DNA from: Selenomonas ruminantium subsp. ruminantium ATCC 12561
Lineage (GTDB): Bacteria > Bacillota > Negativicutes > Selenomonadales > Selenomonadaceae
Direction of reading: 5' to 3'
Length of the DNA: 64,000 bases
Assembly (NCBI RefSeq): GCF_000424065.1
Contig: NZ_AUJE01000005.1
Span: forward strand, 62,001-126,000
Shown: positions 20,837-29,865 of the stretch, in pieces
Numbering within the stretch: the stretch's first letter is position 1
How the letters are laid out: the number at the start of each line of letters is the position of its first letter
The notes under the pieces: model-generated
The model's input: the letters and a program-made list of their open reading frames with translations, nothing else
Told to the model about the DNA's origin: nothing
The model's database searches: none
Translations under genes and position numbers: made by a program

Positions 20837-21211
20837 ATGCAGGTCATTCATACCAATAATGCCCCCGCTGCTGTGGGGCCGTACAGTCAGGCAATCAAGG
20901 CCGGAAATACACTTTACCTTTCCGGACAGATTGCCATCAATCCTGCCGAGGGCAAGATTGTCGCAACGACGATTGAGGAGCAGGCAGAGCAGTGCTGCAG
21001 GAATATCGAAGCGGTATTGAAAGAAGCAGGCACAGATATGAGCAAGGTGGTCAAGACGACCTGTTTCTTGGCTGAGATTGCCGATTTCAAGGCATTTAAT
21101 GAAGTCTATGCCAAGCATTTCATCAGCAAACCGGCTCGCAGCTGTGTGGCGGTGAAGGATTTGCCGGCAGGGGCACTTTGTGAAATCGAAGCGATTGTCG
21201 TAACGGAATAA
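20837..21211 (+). CDS. ridA: RidA family reactive enamine/imine deaminase
   Basis: A 124-residue cytosolic protein of the YjgF/YER057c/UK114 family, which hydrolyses reactive enamine and imine intermediates made by PLP enzymes such as threonine dehydratase. The family features are complete: NAPAAVGPYSQAIKAG near the start, GQIAINP, VVKTTCFLAEIADFKAFNEVY and the C-terminal ARSCVAVKDLPAGALCEIEAI with the substrate-binding Arg and catalytic Glu. AGGGAGG precedes the ATG. It appears to be a single-gene unit. Confidence 0.95.
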   Translation: MQVIHTNNAPAAVGPYSQAIKAGNTLYLSGQIAINPAEGKIVATTIEEQAEQCCRNIEAVLKEAGTDMSKVVKTTCFLAEIADFKAFNEVYAKHFISKPARSCVAVKDLPAGALCEIEAIVVTE

Positions 21212-21223
21212 GGCATGATTATG

Positions 21224-21271
21224 GCGGCGGGAACCGTTCAGGATAGCTATCCTGATAGTCGTTCCTGCCGC
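21224..21271. other. Nested palindrome in the leader of the potassium uptake genes
   Basis: GCGGCGGGAAC (21224-21234) pairs with GTTCCTGCCGC (21261-21271) with one G-T pair, and inside the loop lies the perfect 16-base palindrome CAGGATAGCTATCCTG (21239-21254). No T run follows, so it is not a standard terminator. It may be a ridA mRNA 3' end structure or a leader element of the next gene. Confidence 0.6.
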
Positions 21272-21316
21272 TAACGCATGTTATAACCGAAATGTCACTC
21301 ACAAGGGAGTGAGGCT

Positions 21317-22705
21317 ATGTTGATAAAAGATAATGGAGAAGAAGATTTTCTACACAAGGTCACAAACGTAAAGGCCCAACAAAAATTTCGCCTAAAGCCG
21401 ACGCAGACCATTTTACTCAGTTTTGTGCTGATGATTGCTCTGGGAACTTTGCTGCTTATGCTGCCGGCCAGCACCACGAGCGGCGAGGGGCTGCCAGTCA
21501 TGGATGCGCTTTTCGTATCCACATCGGCCTCCTGCGTTACGGGGCTTACGGTTGTGGATGTGAAGAATGATTTGAGTTTTTTTGGCAAGTGTGTGCTGCT
21601 CATGCTGATTCAGGTGGGAGGACTCGGGATTATGACCTTTGCCACGATGGCGGCACATGCAATGGGCTACCGTTTTCGCTTGAAACAGAGCATTATTCTG
21701 CAGGAGTCCTTAAACCAAAGCGGACGTGCTGGGCTGTTTGGTCTGATTCGCCGCATGATTATCTATACCTTGGCCGTGGAGGGCTTTTTTGCCTTGCTGC
21801 TCACCTGGCACTTTTACCCGGAGTTTGGTTTCGATGCTCTGGGCTACGGGATTTTTCATGCGGTGTCGGCTTTTTGCAATGCGGGCTTTGACCTGTTCGG
21901 CAATTATGACAGCCTTTGTCGGCGCCCGGATGATTTTTTCCTTATGGCGGGGATTGGGCTGCCCATTATCCTGGGCGGGATTGGCTTTACCGTGATGTAT
22001 GATGTGTTGCACGCCGGTGGCTGGCGGAAATTTTCCCTGCATACGAAAATCGTCCTGGTCAGCAATGTGCTGCTAATCTTAGGCGGCACGCTGCTTATCT
22101 GGGGCATTGAAACGGGAAACAGCCATACCATTGGGGAAATGCCGCTGGGGCAACAGCTGGCGCATTCGGCCTTTATGTCGGTTTCCTGCCGGACGGCGGG
22201 CTTTAATACCTTTGATTTGGCGCAGTCTACGCAGATAACCCAGCTGGTGATGATTATTTTGATGTTTATTGGCGCATCGCCTTTATCCACTGGCGGCGGT
22301 ATCAAGGGAACGACCTTTTTCGTCATCATGCGGTCGGTATGGGCGGTCTTTCGTGGGGAGAGTGAACTAACGGTCTTTGGCCGGGCCATCAGCAAGGAGT
22401 TGCGGGATCAGGCATTTGCCATCTTTACCATTGGCACCATTTGGGTGGTGGCGATGGGGATACTGCTTTCCGTGATTGACGGCGAGGTGCATGACCTCGA
22501 AGAAGTGATTTTTGAAACGGTGTCGGCTTTTGGCACAGTCGGTATGGGAATTGGCATAACCCTTAGCTGGAATGACTGGGGCAAGGGGCTTTTGGCGCTG
22601 ACTATGCTGCTGGGCAGGGTGGGGATTATGACCTTCCTGCTGTCCTTTATCCGGCAGAAGCAATCCACCATCAAGCACCCGGAAGAAGATATTATGATTG
22701 GATAA
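21317..22705 (+). CDS. ktrB: Potassium uptake channel subunit, TrkH/KtrB family
   Basis: An integral membrane K+ translocating subunit of 462 residues with four M1-P-M2 repeats. The four selectivity-filter loops are visible in order: SASCVTGLT, VSAFCNAGFD, SCRTAGFNT and SAFGTVGMG, each with the key Gly. The protein is somewhat shorter than E. coli TrkH, and its partner is a single-RCK regulator, which fits KtrB better than TrkH. It is followed after 12 bases by that regulator gene, forming a two-gene unit. In other Firmicutes such systems respond to cyclic di-AMP. Confidence 0.92.
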   Translation: MLIKDNGEEDFLHKVTNVKAQQKFRLKPTQTILLSFVLMIALGTLLLMLPASTTSGEGLPVMDALFVSTSASCVTGLTVVDVKNDLSFFGKCVLLMLIQVGGLGIMTFATMAAHAMGYRFRLKQSIILQESLNQSGRAGLFGLIRRMIIYTLAVEGFFALLLTWHFYPEFGFDALGYGIFHAVSAFCNAGFDLFGNYDSLCRRPDDFFLMAGIGLPIILGGIGFTVMYDVLHAGGWRKFSLHTKIVLVSNVLLILGGTLLIWGIETGNSHTIGEMPLGQQLAHSAFMSVSCRTAGFNTFDLAQSTQITQLVMIILMFIGASPLSTGGGIKGTTFFVIMRSVWAVFRGESELTVFGRAISKELRDQAFAIFTIGTIWVVAMGILLSVIDGEVHDLEEVIFETVSAFGTVGMGIGITLSWNDWGKGLLALTMLLGRVGIMTFLLSFIRQKQSTIKHPEEDIMIG

Positions 22706-22717
22706 GAAGGGATAGAT

Positions 22718-23374
22718 ATGGCAGGTAAACGACAATTTGCGGTTTTGGGACTGGGGCGTTTTGGCATCAGCGCAGCCCAAACGCTGGAAGAAATGGGCTA
22801 TGAAGTGCTGGGCGTGGATATGGACACGAGTGTTGTCGCCGCTTTGGCGGAATCCTTATCGCAGGTGGTAAGCTTTGATATGCGCGATGCCCGGGCATTG
22901 GACCAGGTGGGCATTGGTAGTTTTGATACCGTAATCATCGCCGCGAAGAATCTGGAAGCAAGTCTGATGGCGACCATGCTCTGCAAGGAGCGGAAGGTTC
23001 CCGAAATTGTTGTCAAGGCGATTGATGAACGTCATGCGGAAATGGCGCGCAGGCTCGGAGCCACGAAGATTATCTTTTCCGAGCGGGATATGGCACGGCG
23101 CACGGTGATGCATCTGGTTTCGCCCAATGCGGTGGATTATATCGATTTGGCGGGAAGCATTAAGATTATCAATACGGCCCCGCCAAAGTGGCTGGTGGGC
23201 AAGAGCATTATTGAAGCGAATTTACGCGGAAAGTACAATGTCACCATCATCGCCATTCGTCATGGCAGCGATATCATGGTTACGCCTTCGCCGGATTATC
23301 GCTTTACTGCAGAAGATGATATCTTCATTATCGGCAAGGATTCTTCCTTGGTGAAGTTCGAACAGGATTTTTGA
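22718..23374 (+). CDS. ktrA: Potassium uptake regulatory subunit, KtrA/TrkA family
   Basis: A 218-residue cytosolic RCK protein that forms a ring under the KtrB channel and gates it with bound nucleotide. The Rossmann motif GLGRFGISAAQTL begins near residue 10, with the acidic VDMD at the end of the second strand. A TrkA_C domain (about residues 135-215) ends in an EDDIFIIGK segment. One RCK/TrkA_C unit (about 220 residues) matches KtrA; enterobacterial TrkA has two. Confidence 0.92.
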   Translation: MAGKRQFAVLGLGRFGISAAQTLEEMGYEVLGVDMDTSVVAALAESLSQVVSFDMRDARALDQVGIGSFDTVIIAAKNLEASLMATMLCKERKVPEIVVKAIDERHAEMARRLGATKIIFSERDMARRTVMHLVSPNAVDYIDLAGSIKIINTAPPKWLVGKSIIEANLRGKYNVTIIAIRHGSDIMVTPSPDYRFTAEDDIFIIGKDSSLVKFEQDF

Positions 23375-23393
23375 CTTTTTGATTTATTATCTC

Positions 23394-23422
23394 TTGACTT
23401 TTTGTTTTATTCGCGGTATCAT
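23394..23422 (+). promoter_or_regulatory. Sigma-70-type promoter of the heat shock operon
   Basis: TTGACT (23394-23399), a 17-base spacer and TATCAT (23417-23422). The predicted transcription start falls just before the CIRCE element. Confidence 0.75.
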
Positions 23423-23438
23423 TCTTATAGACTTAAAT

Positions 23439-23465
23439 TTAGCACTCATCTTTTTAGAGTGCTAA
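23439..23465. promoter_or_regulatory. CIRCE operator
   Basis: Perfect inverted repeat TTAGCACTC (23439-23447) / GAGTGCTAA (23457-23465) with the standard 9-base spacer. This is the known HrcA binding site and lies 22 bases upstream of hrcA, so the operon is autoregulated. Confidence 0.98.
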
Positions 23466-23487
23466 CAGAGTCGAAAGGAGGGAGCAA

Positions 23488-24531
23488 ATGCCGGAAAAGC
23501 TGTATGAGCTGGACGAGCGTAAACAGCGGGTGCTGAAGGCCGTTATCGACGATTATATCGAATCGGCAGAACCGGTCGGTTCACGGGCTCTTGCCCGCAA
23601 GCACGATTTGGGCGTCAGTCCGGCCACCATTCGCAATGAGATGGCGGATTTGGAAATGCTTGGGTATTTGCAGCATTTGCACACTTCCTCCGGGCGGGTG
23701 CCATCTTCGAAGGGCTATCGGTTCTATGTGGACGGCCTTATCCCGCCCAAGCCCGTCAGTGATGAAGAAAAGGCGCTGATTGACCGCTGGTACAAATCCA
23801 GGGTGCAGCGCATTGACCAGGTTTTCGAGGAAACGGCGCGCCTTATCTCGGCGATAACGAAGAATGTTTCGCTGGTGCTGGCGCCGCAGATGACACAGGC
23901 ACAGTTCCGCTGCCTGCAGTTCCTGCCGCTGGATGCCCGCCGCGTGATTACGGTATTGATGACCGATGCGGGATTTATCGAAAACAAAATTCTGGAAATG
24001 CCTGACGGCGCAGAATTTGAGGATTTTCAGCGCATGGCGGCGGTGATTAATGAGAACTTAGCCGGACATACCTTAAAATCCATCGAGCATCATGCCTTGG
24101 CGCAAATTCGGGACGAAATCCGCGATGAGGGATTGTACGATTCAGCGCTCTCCATCATTCAGCGGGCACTGGACAGCGGCAAGCAGGAACGCCTGTACTT
24201 GGGCGGTACGACCAAGATGCTCGAACAGCCCGAATACCATGATGTGGAAAAGGTCAAGCACATGCTCATGACCCTTGAAGAAGAAGAACTCATGAAGGAT
24301 ATCCTCAGAGCCCATATCGGTGATGGCCTGGAAGTCACCATCGGTCAGGAAAATGAGGACAGCCACTTCAAGGACAGCAGCATCATCACAGCGACCTATC
24401 ATTTGGATGGTGAGCTGCTCGGTACGATTGCGGTGCTCGGGCCGACCCGTATGGAGTACGCCAAGGCTATGAGCCTCTTGGAGTACATGAACAACAATTT
24501 AACCAACGTTATCAAACGCTTTCACTGGTAG
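23488..24531 (+). CDS. hrcA: Heat-inducible transcription repressor HrcA
   Basis: HrcA represses class I heat shock genes by binding CIRCE, assisted by GroEL. The protein has 347 residues, a usual length. The N-terminal winged helix covers about 1-80, with SAEPVGSRALARKHDLGVSP and ATIRNEMADLE as the DNA-binding helices. The C-terminal dimerisation/GAF-like part ends in EYMNNNLTNVIKRFHW. The ATG has AAGGAGGGAG upstream. It heads hrcA-grpE-dnaK-dnaJ. Confidence 0.97.
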   Translation: MPEKLYELDERKQRVLKAVIDDYIESAEPVGSRALARKHDLGVSPATIRNEMADLEMLGYLQHLHTSSGRVPSSKGYRFYVDGLIPPKPVSDEEKALIDRWYKSRVQRIDQVFEETARLISAITKNVSLVLAPQMTQAQFRCLQFLPLDARRVITVLMTDAGFIENKILEMPDGAEFEDFQRMAAVINENLAGHTLKSIEHHALAQIRDEIRDEGLYDSALSIIQRALDSGKQERLYLGGTTKMLEQPEYHDVEKVKHMLMTLEEEELMKDILRAHIGDGLEVTIGQENEDSHFKDSSIITATYHLDGELLGTIAVLGPTRMEYAKAMSLLEYMNNNLTNVIKRFHW

Positions 24532-24580
24532 TTGCTGGTAACAAAGCGAAAAATAATTACCTTGGAAAGAGGTGAATGAA

Positions 24581-25192
24581 TTGCCATCATTCATGAAAGA
24601 TGAATTAAAAAAGAAGGATGAGCAAAAGCTGGAGGAAATGCAGCAGGAAATCAACGCTGCTGATTCTGATGAAGCCGATGAGGCAGAAGCCGCCAGCGAA
24701 AGCGCAGAAACTGAAGCAGAAAACAAGGATTCTCAGGACGAAGCTGCTGCCCAGATTGAAAAACTGACGGCAGAGCTCAAGGAGAAGGAAGACCGTGTCC
24801 TGCGCCTGCAGGCGGATTTTGAAAACTTCCGCCGCCGTACGAGCAAGGAAAAGGAAGAACTCTCCGCAGTGGTTACCCAGGGAATGCTCAAAGATATGCT
24901 GCCGCTTTTGGATAACTTCGAGCGCGCTATGGCCGCTGAAGCCAAAGACGGCGAGGCTTTCCAGAAGGGCGTGGAAATGATTTTCACGCAGTTCACGGAA
25001 ATCCTCAAGAAAAATGGTCTGGAGCATATCGAAGTGGAAGGTCAGAAATTTGACCCGAACTTCCATCAGGCCGTCATGCGCGTGCAGAATGCAGATATGG
25101 AAGATGATGACATCGCCCAGGAACTGCAGAAGGGATACATGGTCAAAGGCCGTGTAATCCGTCCGAGCATGGTGCAGGTAGTTGCTAATTGA
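24581..25192 (+). CDS. grpE: Nucleotide exchange factor GrpE
   Basis: GrpE releases ADP from DnaK. The protein has an acidic, disordered N-terminus (about 20-55), a long coiled coil with LRLQADFENFRRRTSKEKEE and the C-terminal beta domain with EGQKFDPNFHQAVMR and KGYMVKGRVIRPSMVQV. The frame opens with GTG at 24572, but that codon is inside the Shine-Dalgarno AGAGGTG. TTG at 24581 has the right spacing; ATG at 24593 is a less likely choice. Confidence 0.95.
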   Translation: MPSFMKDELKKKDEQKLEEMQQEINAADSDEADEAEAASESAETEAENKDSQDEAAAQIEKLTAELKEKEDRVLRLQADFENFRRRTSKEKEELSAVVTQGMLKDMLPLLDNFERAMAAEAKDGEAFQKGVEMIFTQFTEILKKNGLEHIEVEGQKFDPNFHQAVMRVQNADMEDDDIAQELQKGYMVKGRVIRPSMVQVVAN

Positions 25193-25224
25193 TTCGTTAA
25201 TGAAGTTTTTTAGGAGGATATATC

Positions 25225-27081
25225 ATGTCAAAAGTTATTGGTATTGACTTAGGTACGACGAACTCCGTTGTATCCGTTATGGAAGGCGGCGAACCGACCG
25301 TTATCACGAACCCGGAAGGCAGCCGTATCACCCCGTCCGTTGTTGGTTTCACGAAGGACGGCCAGCGCCTCGTTGGTCAGCTGGCTAAGCGTCAGGCTGT
25401 GTCCAACCCGGACCGCACGATTGCTTCCATCAAACGGCACATGGGCGAAAATGACTACAAGGTCAGCATTGATGGCAAGGATTACACCCCGCAGGAAATC
25501 TCCGCTATGGTTCTGCAGAAGCTCAAAGCTGATGCAGAGGCATACCTCGGTGAAACCGTCAGCCAGGCTGTAATCACGGTTCCGGCTTACTTCAACGACA
25601 GTCAGCGTCAGGCTACCAAAGATGCTGGTAAGATTGCTGGTCTTGAAGTTCTGCGTATCATCAACGAACCGACGGCAGCTGCTTTGGCTTATGGTCTCGA
25701 CAAGGACGAAGACGAAACGGTTCTCGTATTCGACCTCGGCGGTGGTACGTTCGATGTGTCCATCCTTGAACTCTCCAGTGGTGCATTTGAGGTTCTCGCC
25801 ACCAGCGGTGATACTCACCTCGGCGGTGACGATTTCGACCAGAAGATTATGGACTGGATGGTTGAAGAATTCAAGAAGGAAAACAGCATTGACCTGTCCC
25901 AGGACAAGATGGCTGCTCAGCGTTTGAAGGAAGCTGCTGAAAAAGCTAAGATTGAGCTTTCCAGCATGACCCAGACGAACATCAACCTGCCGTTCATCAC
26001 GGCTGATGCTACGGGCCCGAAACACCTCGACCTCACGCTGTCCCGCGCTAAGTTCGATGAACTGACCCGTGACCTCGTAGAACGCACGATGGAACCGACC
26101 CGCAAGGCTATGGCTGATGCTGACCTTACCGGCAGCGATATCAACAAGGTTATCCTCGTCGGTGGTTCTTCCCGTATCCCGGCTGTTCAGGAAGCTATCC
26201 GTCAGTTCCTGGCCAAAGAACCGTCCAAGGGCGTTAACCCGGATGAATGCGTATCCGTTGGTGCGGCTATTCAGGGTGGCGTACTGGTCGGCGAAGTCAA
26301 GGACGTACTGCTCCTCGACGTTACGCCGCTGTCTCTGGGTATCGAAACCCTCGGCGGTGTCTGCACGAAGATCATCGAGCGCAACACGACGATTCCGACG
26401 CACAAGAGCCAGGTATTCTCCACGGCTGCGGATAACCAGCCGTCCGTTGATATCCATGTTCTGCAGGGTGAACGCGAAATGGCTGCCGGCAACAAGACGC
26501 TGGGCCGTTTCGAACTCTCCGATATTCCTCCTGCACCGCGTGGGGTTCCTAAGATTGAAGTTTCCTTCGATATCGATGCCAATGGTATTGTGCATGTATC
26601 CGCTAAGGACCTCGGCACGGGCAAGGAACAGAAGATTACGATTCAGTCCGACAGCGGTATGAGCAAGGAAGATATTGACCGTATGGTTAAGGAAGCCGAA
26701 GCTCATGCAGCTGAAGATAAGAAGCAGAAAGAAGCCGTTGAGGTTAAGAACCAGGGCGAAAGCCTTGCATATCAGGCTGAAAAGACCCTGAAAGACCTCG
26801 GCGACAAAGCGGACAAGACGCAGGCTGCTAATGTTCAGGCTGGTATTGACAAACTCAAAGAAGCCCTCAAGGGTGGCGATACGGAGGCCATCAAGAAGGC
26901 TACGGAAGAACTGCAGAAGCCGCTCTACGAAATGAGCGCTGCAGCATACCAGCAGGCTCAGGCCGCTGGCGCACAAGGAGCACCGGGCGCAGATGCAGGT
27001 GCGGGTGCTCAGCAGCAGGCTAAGGCTGACGATGATGTAGTTGATGCCGAATATACGGAAGTCAAAGACGACAAGAAATAA
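25225..27081 (+). CDS. dnaK: Molecular chaperone DnaK (Hsp70)
   Basis: The 618-residue ATP-dependent Hsp70 chaperone. It starts [18 protein letters not shown] with the phosphate-1 loop, has [15 protein letters not shown] as the phosphate-2 loop and [14 protein letters not shown] as the adenosine motif, then the substrate-binding domain with [13 protein letters not shown]. The lid ends in a Gln/Ala/Gly-rich tail and the standard [12 protein letters not shown] end. Partner genes grpE and dnaJ flank it. AGGAGG precedes the ATG. Confidence 0.98.
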   Translation: MSKVIGIDLGTTNSVVSVMEGGEPTVITNPEGSRITPSVVGFTKDGQRLVGQLAKRQAVSNPDRTIASIKRHMGENDYKVSIDGKDYTPQEISAMVLQKLKADAEAYLGETVSQAVITVPAYFNDSQRQATKDAGKIAGLEVLRIINEPTAAALAYGLDKDEDETVLVFDLGGGTFDVSILELSSGAFEVLATSGDTHLGGDDFDQKIMDWMVEEFKKENSIDLSQDKMAAQRLKEAAEKAKIELSSMTQTNINLPFITADATGPKHLDLTLSRAKFDELTRDLVERTMEPTRKAMADADLTGSDINKVILVGGSSRIPAVQEAIRQFLAKEPSKGVNPDECVSVGAAIQGGVLVGEVKDVLLLDVTPLSLGIETLGGVCTKIIERNTTIPTHKSQVFSTAADNQPSVDIHVLQGEREMAAGNKTLGRFELSDIPPAPRGVPKIEVSFDIDANGIVHVSAKDLGTGKEQKITIQSDSGMSKEDIDRMVKEAEAHAAEDKKQKEAVEVKNQGESLAYQAEKTLKDLGDKADKTQAANVQAGIDKLKEALKGGDTEAIKKATEELQKPLYEMSAAAYQQAQAAGAQGAPGADAGAGAQQQAKADDDVVDAEYTEVKDDKK

Positions 27082-27101
27082 TTAGAGGTTTTTGATGGAT
27101 T

Positions 27102-27131
27102 ATTGGGAGCCGCATGGCTCCCAATAGTTTT
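27102..27131 (+). terminator. Hairpin between dnaK and dnaJ
   Basis: Perfect 10-bp stem ATTGGGAGCC (27102-27111) / GGCTCCCAAT (27116-27125) with a 4-base loop, followed by a T-rich AGTTTTT. It could cause partial termination or protect the upstream mRNA, lowering dnaJ relative to dnaK. Confidence 0.7.
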
Positions 27132-27146
27132 TAAGGATGGTGCAAC

Positions 27147-28310
27147 GTGAGCGAAAAACGCGATTATTATGAGGTGCTGGGCGTTGATAGAAACGCTACG
27201 GATAAAGAACTCAAAAAAGCAAGAAATAAAATGGCCCTCAAATATCATCCCGACCGTAATCCTGACAATCCCAAGGAAGCGGAAGAAAAAATGAAGGAGG
27301 TCAATGAGGCATATGATGTCCTCAAAGACCCGCAGAAAAGGGCGGCCTATGACCAGTACGGCCATGAAGCTTTCCAGAATGGTATGGGCGGCGGAGCCGG
27401 CGGCTTTGGCGGCTTTGGCGGCGGTTTTGGCGGCTTTGGCGGCGGTGCTGAAGGTTTCGGGGATATCTTCGATATGTTCTTCGGCGGCGGTGGACGCCGT
27501 TCCAGCGGCCGTCCCGGCCCGGAACGCGGCAGCGACCTGCGTTATGATTTGGAAATCACCTTTGAGGAAGCGGCTTTTGGTAAAGAAGCTGAGCTGAATG
27601 TTCCCCGCACGGAACAGTGTGACCACTGCCATGGCACGGGTGCACAACCTGGCACCAGTCCGGAAACCTGCCCGGATTGTCATGGTACGGGTACCCGTCA
27701 GACCGTGGCCAATACGCCGTTTGGCCGCATGGTCAATCAGACCACCTGTGGCCGCTGTCATGGCACAGGCAAGATTGTCAAGAATCCCTGCTCGAGCTGT
27801 AATGGCACGGGCCGCAAGAAGGTTACGCGGAAAATCAAGGTCAATATCCCGAAAGGTGTGGACAATGGCTCCCGCGTGCGCGTAAGCGGCGGCGGTGAGG
27901 CCGGTGTTCGTGGCGGTGGCAATGGCGACCTCTACGTTTACATCTTCATCAAGCCGCACCGGATTTTCCGTCGTGAAGGCTATGATGTGATTGTAGAAGT
28001 GCCGGTATCCTTCGTGCAGGCCGCACTGGGCGACAAAGTACAGGTGCCGACCATTGACGGCCCCGTGGAAATCAAGATTCCGGCTGGCACGCAGTCGGGC
28101 AAGATTCTGCGCCTGCGTGAACGCGGTATTCCGCATCTGCGTGGCAATGGGCGTGGTGACGAGCATGTGGTCATCAAGGTGCTCACGCCGCAGAACCTCA
28201 ACCAGCGGCAGAAAGAACTCCTTAAAGAGTTCGGCGAAATCAGCGGAGATAAGGTGAATCCGGAGCAGAAGAGCTTCCTGGATAACATCAAGAATCTTTT
28301 CAAAAAGTAA
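27147..28310 (+). CDS. dnaJ: Chaperone protein DnaJ (Hsp40)
   Basis: DnaJ stimulates the DnaK ATPase and delivers substrates. The 387-residue protein has a J domain with KYHPDRNP (HPD at 34-36), a Gly/Phe-rich linker (about 75-115) and four CxxCxGxG zinc-finger repeats (CDHCHGTG, CPDCHGTG, CGRCHGTG, CSSCNGTG, about residues 153-222). Two C-terminal peptide-binding domains follow. The start is GTG at 27147. It is the last gene of the CIRCE-controlled operon. Confidence 0.97.
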   Translation: MSEKRDYYEVLGVDRNATDKELKKARNKMALKYHPDRNPDNPKEAEEKMKEVNEAYDVLKDPQKRAAYDQYGHEAFQNGMGGGAGGFGGFGGGFGGFGGGAEGFGDIFDMFFGGGGRRSSGRPGPERGSDLRYDLEITFEEAAFGKEAELNVPRTEQCDHCHGTGAQPGTSPETCPDCHGTGTRQTVANTPFGRMVNQTTCGRCHGTGKIVKNPCSSCNGTGRKKVTRKIKVNIPKGVDNGSRVRVSGGGEAGVRGGGNGDLYVYIFIKPHRIFRREGYDVIVEVPVSFVQAALGDKVQVPTIDGPVEIKIPAGTQSGKILRLRERGIPHLRGNGRGDEHVVIKVLTPQNLNQRQKELLKEFGEISGDKVNPEQKSFLDNIKNLFKK

Positions 28311-28321
28311 ATAAGGTGGCG

Positions 28322-28522
28322 TGGCGGCAGGGCAGGTGACTGTCTGCGCTGTGCTATGACCTTGGGCTAAAAATCTTTTTTGCCTTTTATAAAACGCAAA
28401 GTACTTAAACTCACTTCGTTCAGACAAAAGTACTTTGCGTTTTTGTTGTGGTGGGCAAAAAAGATTTTCTTAACGCCAAAGGCCAAACGCTTCGCTGCAG
28501 ACAGCTACCTGCCCTGCCGCCA
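28322..28522. repeat. 201-bp long inverted-repeat element (MITE/REP-like)
   Basis: Three nested pairs of arms match perfectly: the 16-bp TGGCGGCAGGGCAGGT (28322-28337) with 28507-28522, the 15-bp AAAATCTTTTTTGCC (28370-28384) with 28454-28468, and the 16-bp AAAACGCAAAGTACTT (28391-28406) with 28428-28443. The next bases inside the outer arms also pair (28340-28347 with 28497-28504). No credible gene lies inside. It fills the gap between dnaJ and the converging accessory gene. It may be a non-autonomous mobile element or a large bidirectional terminator; copy number elsewhere would decide. Confidence 0.75.
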
Positions 28523-28574
28523 TGAAGTTAAAGCCTTCCAACTTTTTGGGGATAATTCTACGAAAAAGCATAAT

Positions 28575-29321
28575 TTAGGATATAGCTGCTTTTATTCTGG
28601 AGTTACGTTTTTCCAAGAAATCCATCTCCGCATCAATATATTTCAGATATTCTTCAACAGTCTGCGGTAATGTTTGACCTGTAAAACTACCGTCCCCTAG
28701 CCAAAAGCGTATATTCTTGTAATCTTCCGTAACACAGTCCTGCAAGTAGAAAAAGTCCACATAGCCTTTGAAGTCATTGAATAATGCAAAGAAATCACGG
28801 TCATATTCCATAACATCCGTGAGTGGGCTGGATTCGCCGTTGTAGTATCGTCTGATACATTCCATAGTCAAATCCCATCTGTCACGAATCCTTTTGTCAG
28901 TACCTCGGCGTTGATTCATACTGTTGCGATGTTTTGGGAAAATTATTGTGCCGCCAATAGTATATGCCTTATGTAGAAAATCCTCCATGAATGCTTTGTA
29001 GTCAGGTAAATGTTTTATAACAGCTTCAATGGTCTTTCTATTGTCTCTGTATCGAAAACTAGCCAAGATAGAATCACTGCCGAAATATAGATTACGCCAA
29101 CTAAGATAATTTAATCCAGAACACCTAGACAGCTCAAACGACTCACCATTAGGTAAAATCTTGCTCCATAGCAGTTGATGGTATCTTTGCAAGGTGGGGC
29201 TGCAAGCGTCAGGGTCGCAAGCTCCTGCTCCTAGTCCCTCATTCCGTGACCAAAAGCCATCCCAGTAGCCTGGAGAATCCATAGTGAAATCAAAAGATAC
29301 ATCGATTTTTTTCTGATTCAT
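28575..29321 (-). CDS. Uncharacterised protein, resembles DUF6994 family
   Basis: A 248-residue soluble protein with no signal peptide or membrane segment. The N-terminal FDFTMDSPGYWDGFW and DPDACSPTLQRYHQLLWSK motifs match my memory of the DUF6994 family, whose function is not established. It is rich in aromatic residues and has a conserved-looking YDRDFFALFNDFKGYVDFFYLQD stretch near 168-190 that may form a binding surface. It follows the short SIMPL-like gene by 18 bases on the same strand, so the two are probably co-transcribed. The assignment is from recall of motifs, not from a search. Confidence 0.7.
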   Translation of the reverse strand: MNQKKIDVSFDFTMDSPGYWDGFWSRNEGLGAGACDPDACSPTLQRYHQLLWSKILPNGESFELSRCSGLNYLSWRNLYFGSDSILASFRYRDNRKTIEAVIKHLPDYKAFMEDFLHKAYTIGGTIIFPKHRNSMNQRRGTDKRIRDRWDLTMECIRRYYNGESSPLTDVMEYDRDFFALFNDFKGYVDFFYLQDCVTEDYKNIRFWLGDGSFTGQTLPQTVEEYLKYIDAEMDFLEKRNSRIKAAIS

Positions 29322-29339
29322 AATCCTCGCATATCTCCA

Positions 29340-29684
29340 TTAGATAATTTCCCAAATGAAATCAACAGTATCTTCCTCTTCTACATTATCTGGCTGTATT
29401 TGGGCTGGTGATTCTTGTTCGCCTTTTCCCATCCATACTGGTATATCTATATAATCGAATTCCACCTTACTCCAAGAATACTCTATGTGCAGGAGCTTAC
29501 CTAATTTTACACCAGATGCTTTGCAAAGTACGTTTGCTTTACGATGAGCATCTTCAGCTGCAGATTCCATGATACGGTCTCGCATTATGCGAACATCCTT
29601 TACTGTAAATGCAATCGAAGCCTCTGGTTTAGCGGTGCATTTTTCAATGGCAGTCATTGCCTTGGTTATTTTTTCCCTATCCAT
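29340..29684 (-). CDS. Short SIMPL-domain-like (DUF541) protein
   Basis: A 114-residue protein. The segment IMRDRIMESAAEDAHRKANV followed by LCKASGVKLGKLLHIEYSW is like the conserved C-terminal half of SIMPL (DUF541) proteins. Those are usually about 220-240 residues and exported; this one has no signal peptide and lacks the N-terminal half, so it is a truncated or reduced family member. I chose the ATG at 29684 because GGAGGAAG lies seven bases before it; the GTG at 29708 would place the Shine-Dalgarno inside the gene. The C-terminus is acidic. Function unknown. Confidence 0.65.
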   Translation of the reverse strand: MDREKITKAMTAIEKCTAKPEASIAFTVKDVRIMRDRIMESAAEDAHRKANVLCKASGVKLGKLLHIEYSWSKVEFDYIDIPVWMGKGEQESPAQIQPDNVEEEDTVDFIWEII

Positions 29685-29865
29685 GTTGAATCTTCCTCCG
29701 TTTTTCACGCTTTGTATGGCGTATATCAGACATTATTAGAATAATATTCATCATGGTATTTTCGGTGTGCTGATGTGGTTTTCCTGCAATTCCTTGACTA
29801 TTTGCTCTTATGATTTACACAGTTCTGAGTGTTACATCGCAGTGTTAAGTTTCGGCTGGTAGTGA

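Noticed and set aside
28380..28670. 96-codon plus-strand frame across the palindrome after dnaJ
   Set aside because: It runs through the inverted repeat and into the end of a converging gene, with no ribosome site.
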